From Lachnospiraceae bacterium (GTDB taxonomy: Bacteria; Bacillota; Clostridia; Lachnospirales; Lachnospiraceae), in NCBI GenBank assembly GCA_024403585.1, contig JAKSRN010000144.1, positions 1 through 5,301 on the forward strand: 5,301 nucleotides of DNA, written 5' to 3'. The notes beneath the pieces were generated by a model. It had not been told where the DNA came from. It saw only the letters and a list, made by a program, of their open reading frames with translations, and made no database searches. Below, piece after piece: positions 1 to 5,301 of this stretch. The position numbers and the translations under genes are program-made. Every line of letters begins with the position of its first letter. The first letter of the stretch is position 1.

Positions 1-1753
1 CCTCCGCTTCTTCTTTTTCCTTCGTGATCTGATTCAGCTTCACGAAATCCGTAGCAAACTTCGGAATTTTTGCTTCCAGATCTGCAATCTTTTCTTCCAG
101 GGCCGCGATATCATCGTCGATGCTCTCGAATTCCTTCTGCTCTTTATAGGTAAATTTCAGTTTTTCTGCGTGGCCGCGGCCTGCATTTTTGTCTTTCTTA
201 ACGGCTGGCTCGTCAGAATCCGAAACCGAAGGTCCACCAAGGGAAAATGCCTGCCCAAATGCTGCCTCCTGACCGCCTGCTGCCAGAAAATCGGAGTAAC
301 CGCCCTCATACTGGCGGATGCGTCCTGCTCCCTCGAAGGAAAAGATCCTTCTGACTACCCTGTCCAGGAAGTAACGGTCATGGGATACGGTGATCACGAT
401 ACCGGCAAAGGAATCCAGATAATCTTCCAGAATGGTCAGTGTCTGGATATCCAGATCATTGGTCGGCTCGTCCAGGATCAGCACATTCGGTGCACCCATA
501 AGGATGTGCAGCAGATACAGACGGCGTTTCTCTCCTCCGGAGAGCTTCTCGATGCGGGTCCACTGCTTGGTCCCGTCGAAGAGGAACTGTTCCATCAGCA
601 TAGACGCTGTTACTTTTCCGTTCGGTGTATTGATATACTCTGCCACCTCACGGATATATTCGATGGCTTTCATGGACTCATCCATGTATTCATTCTCCTG
701 GGAAAAATAGCCAATGGAGATGGTGGAGCCGATCTCCACTTCCCCCTCATCCGGAAGAACATTGCCGGTGATGATCTTCATCAGGGTGGATTTGCCGCAG
801 CCGTTTGGTCCTACGATACCGATCCTGTCATTCTTCAGGAAGATATATTCCCAGTCGCGGATCAGTCGTTTCCCGCCGTAGGCCTTGCTGACGCCTCGTA
901 CCTCAATGGTCTTTCTTCCCATTCGGGTAGCCATGGAGGACATCTCTACCTGCACTTCCTCCTCCGGTGCCTCCACCTGCTGCATGGCTTCAATCCTCTG
1001 GATATGTGCCTTCTGTTTGGTGGATCTTGCTCTTGCTCCACGCATCAGCCATTTCAGCTCATTACGAAGAATGCTCTGTCTCTTTCTCTCAGATGCTCTT
1101 GCGATATCCAGTCGTTCCTGGCGAAGTTCTACATATTTACTGTAGCTTCCCGGATAAGAGTAGACACCGCCTCTGTCCACCTCTACGATTCGGGTAACTA
1201 CGCGGTCCAGGAAATAGCGGTCATGTGTAACCATTACAAGGGTGCCCCTGAAGCGGATCAGGTAGTCCTCCAGCCATCCGTTCATGGCAGAATCCAGGTG
1301 GTTGGTCGGCTCGTCCAGGATCAGGATGTCCACTGGCTGCAGCAGCACATGGACCAGTGCTACTCTCTTCTTCTGTCCGCCGGACAGTTCAGAAACCGGC
1401 TGATCCAGATTCTGAAAATCCAGTTTAGCCAGAAGGGATTTCGCCTCACTCTCCTTCTCAAAATCCTCCGGATTCTCCAGAACACCTCGAAGGGCGGCAG
1501 AGAGGACTGTCTCTCCCTCCTGAAACTCCGGGTCCTGTGGCAGATATCCGATCCGGATATTGCTGCCTGTGATCACGGTTCCCTCATCAGGCTCTTCTAC
1601 TCCTGCAATAATACGGAGAAGGGTGGATTTTCCCATACCATTGATACCGATGACACCGACCTTCTCGCCTTCCTGCAGACTGAAGAAGCCGTCCTCTATG
1701 AGGACACGTTCACTATATGCTTTTGTAATATGTTCAGCTGTTAATACGTTCAT
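1..1753 (-). CDS. ABC-F family ATPase, Uup-like (3' end cut by window edge)
   Basis: Soluble tandem ABC ATPase with no membrane segments. ABC-F proteins bind the ribosome and act on translation or ribosome assembly rather than transport. I read 584 codons from the ATG at 1753 to the left edge with no stop. Domain 1 has Walker A GINGMGKST (about 36-44), signature LSGGQ (123-127), Walker B LILDEPTNHLD (144-154) and switch His177. Domain 2 has Walker A GPNGCGKST (315-323), LSGGE (404-408), Walker B with D428-E429 (DEPTNDLD) and His458. A charged helical linker (about 205-260) joins them, as is usual for the family. After a low-complexity stretch (about 485-530), LKFTYKEQKEFE (532-543) begins a Glu/Lys-rich coiled coil that resembles the C-terminal DNA-binding/coiled-coil domain of Uup. 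This domain and NDLD in Walker B favour Uup over EttA or a resistance-type ABC-F. Uup is about 630 residues, so some 40-60 are probably missing. Both ATPase sites look intact. The exact cellular role in this organism is not shown by the sequence. Confidence 0.95.
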   Translation of the reverse strand, partial: MNVLTAEHITKAYSERVLIEDGFFSLQEGEKVGVIGINGMGKSTLLRIIAGVEEPDEGTVITGSNIRIGYLPQDPEFQEGETVLSAALRGVLENPEDFEKESEAKSLLAKLDFQNLDQPVSELSGGQKKRVALVHVLLQPVDILILDEPTNHLDSAMNGWLEDYLIRFRGTLVMVTHDRYFLDRVVTRIVEVDRGGVYSYPGSYSKYVELRQERLDIARASERKRQSILRNELKWLMRGARARSTKQKAHIQRIEAMQQVEAPEEEVQVEMSSMATRMGRKTIEVRGVSKAYGGKRLIRDWEYIFLKNDRIGIVGPNGCGKSTLMKIITGNVLPDEGEVEIGSTISIGYFSQENEYMDESMKAIEYIREVAEYINTPNGKVTASMLMEQFLFDGTKQWTRIEKLSGGEKRRLYLLHILMGAPNVLILDEPTNDLDIQTLTILEDYLDSFAGIVITVSHDRYFLDRVVRRIFSFEGAGRIRQYEGGYSDFLAAGGQEAAFGQAFSLGGPSVSDSDEPAVKKDKNAGRGHAEKLKFTYKEQKEFESIDDDIAALEEKIADLEAKIPKFATDFVKLNQITKEKEEAE

Positions 1754-1762
1754 ACAACATTG

Positions 1763-1770
1763 TTCCTTTT
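1763..1770 (-). promoter_or_regulatory. Ribosome binding site of the ABC-F gene
   Basis: Read on the minus strand this is AAAAGGAA, ending 9 bases before the ATG at 1753. It supports that start codon. Another ATG at 1758-1760 lies between the site and the start, but in a different frame and too close to the site. No convincing -35/-10 pair for this gene was found in the 79-bp gap upstream, so it may be transcribed from the DUF362 promoter or from a weak promoter. Confidence 0.6.
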
Positions 1771-1802
1771 GTATTTTTATTTTCCGTCTCTATCTGACCT
1801 TA

Positions 1803-1849
1803 AAGTAAAGCGGACATTCGCAACCTGCCATCTCAATGTCCTTTTACTT
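1803..1849 (-). terminator. Large imperfect inverted repeat, possible weak terminator
   Basis: The arms are 1803-1818 and 1835-1849. On the minus-strand transcript GGACATT pairs with AATGTCC (7 bp), then a small internal loop (A opposite GC), then AAGTAAA pairs with TTTACTT (7 bp), with a 16-base apical loop. The 5' arm lies in the last codons of the DUF362 gene and the stop codon falls at the edge of the loop. The sequence after the inner stem, GCTTTACTTTAA, is U-rich but not a clean U-tract. It could be a weak or leaky intrinsic terminator, or an RNA processing or stabilising hairpin between two co-directional genes. Confidence 0.45.
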
Positions 1850-2972
1850 GAATTGCCTTATGCGGGCACATCTCCTGACAGCAGAAGCAGCGAATGCATC
1901 GTTTATAATCATAAACCGGAGGCTTATTCCGTCCGTTCTTGAAATTGATTGCTTTCCCTTCCACCGGACAGCTTTCCACGCAGATTCCGCATCGCTTACA
2001 CTGATCTTCTATTATATAAGGGCGTTTACGGAACACCTGGAAGATATCCACAAGACCCATAACACCTTTTGATTTCTGACGTTTCCGCACAACATCGAAA
2101 TCAGCGTTTCCGTATCTCTTCTGTACCTCTTCAAGACTGATTCCCCCCTCCGGAGTAATCACCTGAATCTTTTCCGGTTTACAGGTTCCAAGTCCCATCT
2201 GCTGACCGTACACATTCGTCGGCACCACCTCCGGATCCAGATATACCAGATAACTGAAAACGGTATCCAGCGCAACAGGATCGGTAGAGAGAAGAAGTAC
2301 ATTCATAGGAGTCGGATCTCCGGATGTGGGACCATTTCCCTCCATTGCCATAATGCCATCCATCACAAACAGTCTTGGATTTACACAACGGTTAAGATCG
2401 ATCAGCATGCGTCCGAAGCTTTCTGCGCTGGGGTACTGAGTATGCCCCATCGCTTTGTGCTTTCCCTGCACACATCCATACTGATTTTTCACTGCCCCTG
2501 TAATATGCTCCAGGGCATGGGTTTTCATCTTTGCCATACTGATCAGGCAATCGCAGCTCACCACCGCGTCTGACAGCATAAACTCTTTTGCATGGATTCC
2601 TTCCGGGTACGCTGTCTTCACCGCCTCTTTGAACTCCACCGGTCTTGCACCATACTTGCTAAGTGCAGCTGCAAAACCCAGATCGTACATGGTTCTGAGT
2701 GCATTTCCAAAGCCGCTGGAATCCCCGGCTTTCACATTTCTGTAGCCATCCTCTTTCAGGATTCTTGCCATGGCAGCTACAACGGAAGGGTGTGTTACCA
2801 CTGCTCTTTCGATTTGGGCACTTCTTACCAGATTCAGCTTTAAAAGGATTTTTTCTTCCGGACTGATCAGTTCATCCAGACCGCCAAGAAGATCGACACC
2901 CTCTCTCAGGGCTGTATAGACATGTTCCTCTTCGTAGTCGAAGCAGGGAACTAATATTACTTTACTTTTCAT
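1833..2972 (-). CDS. DUF362 domain protein with C-terminal 2x[4Fe-4S] ferredoxin domain
   Basis: Predicted cytoplasmic iron-sulfur protein of 379 residues with no signal peptide or membrane segment. The DUF362 part (about 1-310) has the motifs I associate with the family: KMKTH followed by TGAVKNQYG (148-166), MDGIMAMEGNGPTSGDP (204-220) and DPVALD (231-236). A bacterial ferredoxin module follows. Cluster 1 ligands are C325, C328, C331 and C335; cluster 2 ligands are C359, C362, C365 and C369, with an extra C364. Each set is CxxCxxCxxxCP, so two [4Fe-4S] clusters and electron transfer are expected. The reaction and substrate are not established for this family, so I give no function beyond a probable redox role. 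The start is ATG 2972, which has a strong ribosome binding site. A longer frame opens at 3026 but lacks one and begins upstream of the predicted transcription start. The ABC-F gene follows on the same strand after 79 bp; the esterase gene is divergent. Confidence 0.92.
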   Translation of the reverse strand: MKSKVILVPCFDYEEEHVYTALREGVDLLGGLDELISPEEKILLKLNLVRSAQIERAVVTHPSVVAAMARILKEDGYRNVKAGDSSGFGNALRTMYDLGFAAALSKYGARPVEFKEAVKTAYPEGIHAKEFMLSDAVVSCDCLISMAKMKTHALEHITGAVKNQYGCVQGKHKAMGHTQYPSAESFGRMLIDLNRCVNPRLFVMDGIMAMEGNGPTSGDPTPMNVLLLSTDPVALDTVFSYLVYLDPEVVPTNVYGQQMGLGTCKPEKIQVITPEGGISLEEVQKRYGNADFDVVRKRQKSKGVMGLVDIFQVFRKRPYIIEDQCKRCGICVESCPVEGKAINFKNGRNKPPVYDYKRCIRCFCCQEMCPHKAIQVKGH

Positions 2973-2980
2973 TCTATATA

Positions 2981-2991
2981 TCCTCTCCCCT
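2981..2991 (-). promoter_or_regulatory. Ribosome binding site deciding the DUF362 start
   Basis: On the minus strand this reads AGGGGAGAGGA, about 8 bases before the ATG at 2972. No comparable purine-rich site precedes the alternative ATG at 3026, so the shorter 379-residue product is preferred over the 397-residue one. Confidence 0.8.
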
Positions 2992-3017
2992 ATTAAGACG
3001 ATATTACTGCATGTTCT

Positions 3018-3046
3018 ATTATTCATGAATTACAGGCAAGAATCAA
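3018..3046 (-). promoter_or_regulatory. Predicted sigma-A-type promoter of the DUF362 gene
   Basis: On the minus strand the -35 is TTGATT (3041-3046) and the -10 is AATAAT (3018-3023), with a 17-base spacer. The start of transcription would be near 3011, giving a leader of about 39 bases that carries the ribosome binding site. The match is 4 of 6 at -35 and 5 of 6 at -10. Confidence 0.6.
3021..3030. repeat. 10-bp perfect palindrome ATTCATGAAT
   Basis: ATTCATGAAT equals its own reverse complement. It overlaps the -10 box of the predicted DUF362 promoter and the adjoining spacer, a place where a dimeric repressor could act. Ten bases is short and AT-rich, so chance is a real alternative. Confidence 0.35.
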
Positions 3047-3070
3047 CCCAAAGATACAGGAGTTTACAGG
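3031..3070 (+). repeat. Three direct TACAGG hexamers between divergent promoters
   Basis: TACAGG occurs at 3031-3036, 3055-3060 and 3065-3070. The first and third extend to TTACAGG. The starts are 24 and 10 bases apart, and the last two, one helical turn apart, lie between the two predicted -35 boxes. This could be a shared operator for the DUF362 and esterase promoters. No regulator gene is in the window and the units are short. Confidence 0.35.
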
Positions 3071-3072
3071 TT

Positions 3073-3101
3073 TTGCCAGACATGCGTGCTTGTGCTATTA
3101 T
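3073..3101 (+). promoter_or_regulatory. Predicted extended -10 promoter of the esterase gene
   Basis: The -35 is TTGCCA (3073-3078) and the -10 is TATTAT (3096-3101), with a 17-base spacer. TGC immediately before the -10 makes an extended -10 element. The match is 5 of 6 at each hexamer. Transcription should begin at about 3106-3109, directly at the ribosome binding site of the esterase gene. Confidence 0.7.
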
Positions 3102-3108
3102 AAGCATT

Positions 3109-3114
3109 GGAGGA
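3109..3114 (+). promoter_or_regulatory. Ribosome binding site deciding the esterase start
   Basis: GGAGGA ends 7 bases before ATG 3122. The in-frame TTG at 3107 overlaps this site and cannot be served by it, so the ATG is the true start and the product is 260 residues rather than 265. Confidence 0.85.
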
Positions 3115-3121
3115 AATAACT

Positions 3122-3904
3122 ATGATCATCACAAAAAAACTTCTATATCCTGCTTTCACAGGAGAGGAGGAAAGAAAATTATATATCTATCTGCCGAAAG
3201 ATTATAAAAAGAATACAAAAAAAAGATACCCTGTACTCTATATGTTCGACGGCCACAATGTATTTTTCGACACGGATGCTACATACGGAAAAAGCTGGGG
3301 ACTTGGAGATTATCTTGACAGAACAAAAACGCCATTGATCGTCGTCGCGATCGAATGCCACCATGGACCGAACGGAGAAAGGATCAGCGAGTATTCTCCT
3401 TATGATTTTTCAGAAGAACTGTTTGGTGATGTAACCGGCCGCGGCGATGAGACCATGCGCTATTATATAGAAGAACTGAAACCGTGGGTTGACCGCAAAT
3501 ATCGTACTATGCCGGATAGAGAACACACCTTTCTCGCCGGTTCATCCATGGGCGGACTGATGGCACTCTATGGAGTTTTCAGATATAATGACATTTTTTC
3601 AAAATGTGCTGCTCTCTCACCCTCTGTTTTTCTCTGCTATAAACAGATGTCAGACATGGTGAAAAATCATACGGTTGCCAGGGACACCACCATCTACATG
3701 GATATGGGCACTGAGGAGATTGCATCAGGCTACGAGGGCGGAACAGCAGAAGGCTTTGCTGCTTTTGGAAATCTGATGTTCCAGGAAGGATATCCGCTGA
3801 CCATGCGTATTATTCCCGGCGGTGCACACTGCGAGGCATCCTGGGAACGGCAGATTCCGATTTTCCTGCCGGTTCTTATGCATGAAATCCCTGAAGATAA
3901 TTGA
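3122..3904 (+). CDS. Alpha/beta-hydrolase, putative esterase (esterase D / IroE-like family)
   Basis: Predicted cytoplasmic serine hydrolase of 260 residues, without signal peptide. The N-terminal part has strand-rich sequence ending in YPVLYMFDGHNVFFD (36-50), typical of the Pfam Esterase (PF00756) group. The nucleophile elbow is AGSSMGG (139-145), with Ser142 the expected nucleophile in GxSxG. The expected catalytic His is H236 in PGGAHCE (232-238). The acid is probably E198 or E199 in MDMGTEE, but I cannot fix which. Relatives hydrolyse various carboxylic esters, including acetyl, feruloyl and siderophore esters; the substrate here cannot be told from sequence. Length is normal for the family and all core motifs are present. 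The gene is divergent from the DUF362 gene, with its own strong promoter and a very short leader. No terminator is evident after the stop, and the next gene lies 180 bp downstream on the same strand. Confidence 0.93.
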   Translation: MIITKKLLYPAFTGEEERKLYIYLPKDYKKNTKKRYPVLYMFDGHNVFFDTDATYGKSWGLGDYLDRTKTPLIVVAIECHHGPNGERISEYSPYDFSEELFGDVTGRGDETMRYYIEELKPWVDRKYRTMPDREHTFLAGSSMGGLMALYGVFRYNDIFSKCAALSPSVFLCYKQMSDMVKNHTVARDTTIYMDMGTEEIASGYEGGTAEGFAAFGNLMFQEGYPLTMRIIPGGAHCEASWERQIPIFLPVLMHEIPEDN

Positions 3905-3985
3905 TTTTATGAACGTTGTGACCGGAAACACCATAGATGCTAACTCGAAAAGATCACTTCCAGTGCAGAAGCAAATTCCACAGCA

Positions 3986-4014
3986 CTATAGCTTGACAGG
4001 GTTTCTTGCTATGG
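3986..4014 (+). repeat. Small hairpin upstream of the ATP-grasp promoter
   Basis: CTATAGC (3986-3992) can pair with GCTATGG (4008-4014), 7 bp including one G-U pair, around a 15-base loop. It has no U-tract after it, so it is unlikely to be a normal terminator for the esterase gene. The rest of 3905-4005 holds no gene or clear site. It does contain a consensus-like TTGACA (3993-3998), but no -10 at the right distance. Confidence 0.25.
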
Positions 4015-4035
4015 AGCAGGAAAGAGATGTATAAT
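4006..4035 (+). promoter_or_regulatory. Predicted promoter of the ATP-grasp gene
   Basis: The -10 is a perfect TATAAT (4030-4035). The best -35 is TTGCTA (4006-4011), 4 of 6, with an 18-base spacer. Transcription would start near 4042, giving a leader of about 43 bases. A weaker alternative is TTGAAA (4038-4043) with TATATT or TATTTA downstream at poor spacing or match. Confidence 0.55.
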
Positions 4036-4067
4036 ACTTGAAAAACCACAGCAAAAACTATATTTAT

Positions 4068-4074
4068 AAAGGGG
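4068..4074 (+). promoter_or_regulatory. Ribosome binding site of the ATP-grasp gene
   Basis: AAAGGGG lies 10 bases before ATG 4085. It supports that start, though the spacing is slightly long. Confidence 0.65.
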
Positions 4075-4084
4075 ACTATTATTT

Positions 4085-5287
4085 ATGAAAAACCTGATCT
4101 TTATCTCACCGAACTTCCCAACCAACTACCGTTTTTTCTGCAAACACCTGAAAGCAAACGGCATGAATGTTCTGGGAATCGGCGACCAGCCATACGATGA
4201 ACTGATGCCGGAGCTTACCGACAGCCTGACTGAGTACTATAAGGTAGAGTCTCTGGAAGATTATGATGAAGTGTACCGTGCGTGTGCATTTTTTGCATTC
4301 AAATATGGACGCATTGACTGGCTGGAGTCCAATAATGAGTACTGGCTGATGCAGGATGCAGACCTTCGTACTGATTTCAATATCAAAACCGGTTTCCACA
4401 CCGAGGATATGGACTGCATCAAATACAAGAGCAAGATGAAATCCCACTACGCTTCCGTAGGCATTCCTACAGCAAGATACCATCTCCTTGAGGAAGAGGC
4501 TGACTGCCTGGAGTTCATCGAGAAGGTAGGCTACCCGGTTGTTGTTAAACCGGACAACGGCGTTGGAGCTTCCCACACCTACAAATTAAAATGCAAAGAA
4601 GATCTGGATGTTTTCCTTGCGGAGCGTGCAGCAGAATATCCTGATGTTCCATATATTATGGAGGAGTTTGTAAAAGCTACTGTAAACAGCTACGATGCCA
4701 TCGTCAATCTGGACGGCGAGGTGCTTTTCGAAACAGGAAACATCACTCTGGATTCCATCATGGATACCGTGAATGACGAGGGAGAGTCTCTCTGCTATAT
4801 CAGAAAAGAGCTTCCGGCTGACATGCGCGAGGCAGGAAGAAAAGCACTGAAAGCCTTTAATGTAAGAGGCCGCTTCGTTCATCTGGAATTCTTCCGCCTG
4901 AACGAGGACCAGGAAGGACTGGGGAAAAAGGGCGATATCGTTGGACTGGAAGTAAACATGCGTCCGGCAGGCGTATTCATCCCGGATATGATGAACTATG
5001 CTCACTCCACAGACGTATACAAGATCTGGGCAGATATGATCGTATTCGGCAAGAGTGATGTCGTACAGGAAGACCACAGATACTGTGCTTTCATCGGCCG
5101 CAGAGATTCTAAGAACTATAAGATCACTGATGAAAAAGCAAGCGAGATCTATGGTGCGAACATCATCGACCGTTTCCCACTGCCAGAGGCAATGGCAGCT
5201 GCTATGGGTAATGTGATCACAATCGCAGCCTTCAGAGAAGAGCAGGATATGATGGACTTCTTTAAGGCTATGTGTGAGGTTTGCTGA
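4085..5287 (+). CDS. ATP-grasp domain protein, putative carboxylate-amine/thiol ligase
   Basis: Complete 400-residue cytoplasmic protein of the ATP-grasp superfamily, whose members activate a carboxylate as acyl phosphate and join it to an amine, thiol or similar acceptor. The N-terminal 1-110 is a Rossmann-like pre-ATP-grasp region starting NLIFISPNFP. The central ATP-grasp fold has Lys155 in GYPVVVKPDNGVGA (149-162), whose NGVGA is the glycine-rich nucleotide loop. The hinge is MEEFV (192-196), and the metal-binding acids are probably E268 in VHLEFF (265-270) and E289/N291 in GLEVNMRPAG (287-296). All core motifs are present, so it is probably active. It resembles stand-alone ATP-grasp proteins of gut Clostridia with no assigned substrate, and no peptide or partner gene is visible beside it. 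The C-terminus is an unusual CEVC (C397, C400). The gene has its own predicted promoter, and only 14 bases follow it before the window edge, so an operon partner could lie downstream. Confidence 0.9.
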   Translation: MKNLIFISPNFPTNYRFFCKHLKANGMNVLGIGDQPYDELMPELTDSLTEYYKVESLEDYDEVYRACAFFAFKYGRIDWLESNNEYWLMQDADLRTDFNIKTGFHTEDMDCIKYKSKMKSHYASVGIPTARYHLLEEEADCLEFIEKVGYPVVVKPDNGVGASHTYKLKCKEDLDVFLAERAAEYPDVPYIMEEFVKATVNSYDAIVNLDGEVLFETGNITLDSIMDTVNDEGESLCYIRKELPADMREAGRKALKAFNVRGRFVHLEFFRLNEDQEGLGKKGDIVGLEVNMRPAGVFIPDMMNYAHSTDVYKIWADMIVFGKSDVVQEDHRYCAFIGRRDSKNYKITDEKASEIYGANIIDRFPLPEAMAAAMGNVITIAAFREEQDMMDFFKAMCEVC

Positions 5288-5301
5288 TCGGATAGATAAA
5301 G

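Noticed and set aside
170..1744. A 524-codon open frame on the plus strand opposite the ABC-F gene
   Set aside because: It is an antisense shadow. The minus strand encodes two full ABC domains with all motifs, and the antisense translation merely mirrors them: its two copies of GRLVQDQ are the reverse of the two Walker B DEPTN stretches.
1..1753. ABC-F protein as an antibiotic-resistance factor
   Set aside because: The short linker and the C-terminal Uup-type domain fit a housekeeping Uup-like protein better, and no leader peptide or attenuator typical of resistance ABC-F genes was seen upstream.
3962..3987. AGTGC / GCACT as an esterase terminator
   Set aside because: Only 5 bp of stem around a 16-base loop and no U-tract after it.
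3993..3998. Perfect TTGACA as the -35 of the ATP-grasp promoter
   Set aside because: It is 31 bases from the TATAAT at 4030 and no -10-like sequence lies 16-18 bases after it.
3822..4034. A 70-codon plus-strand frame running from inside the esterase gene into the following gap
   Set aside because: It mostly overlaps the esterase gene in another frame, has no supporting ribosome binding site and shows no recognisable protein feature.
4106..5077. Two minus-strand frames of 156 and 163 codons opposite the ATP-grasp gene
   Set aside because: They lie wholly antisense to a gene with clear conserved motifs and have no protein motifs of their own.

Overview
The window looks like ordinary chromosomal DNA from an anaerobic gut Clostridia, most likely a Lachnospiraceae member (Blautia/Dorea/Ruminococcus-like). 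This is inferred from moderate GC content, strong purine-rich Shine-Dalgarno sites, sigma-A-type promoters, and a DUF362-ferredoxin protein and an orphan ATP-grasp protein of the kinds common in that group. No 16S or other decisive marker is present, so the placement is tentative. No RNA gene, CRISPR array, insertion sequence or phage gene was seen.

Layout. Bases 1-1753 (minus strand) hold an ABC-F ATPase of the Uup type. It has two complete ABC domains and a C-terminal coiled-coil domain that runs off the left edge. Upstream of it on the same strand is a DUF362 protein with a C-terminal double [4Fe-4S] ferredoxin domain (1833-2972). The 79-bp gap between them carries a large imperfect inverted repeat that overlaps the DUF362 stop codon and may be a weak terminator or processing hairpin. 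Going right, a 149-bp divergent intergenic region (2973-3121) has a good promoter on each strand. Three TACAGG hexamers and a 10-bp palindrome lie around these promoters. An alpha/beta-hydrolase esterase (3122-3904, plus) follows. After a 180-bp gap containing a perfect TATAAT box comes a 400-residue ATP-grasp protein (4085-5287, plus), complete just before the right edge.

How the genes relate. The ABC-F protein is a translation or ribosome-associated factor and has no obvious link to the others. The DUF362 and esterase genes share a divergent promoter region and could be co-regulated. The ATP-grasp gene appears to have its own promoter. Nothing here adds up to a recognisable new multi-gene system. 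The most interesting features are the divergent control region, an apparently very short esterase leader, the inverted repeat at the DUF362 stop, and two proteins (DUF362-ferredoxin and ATP-grasp) whose substrates are unknown.
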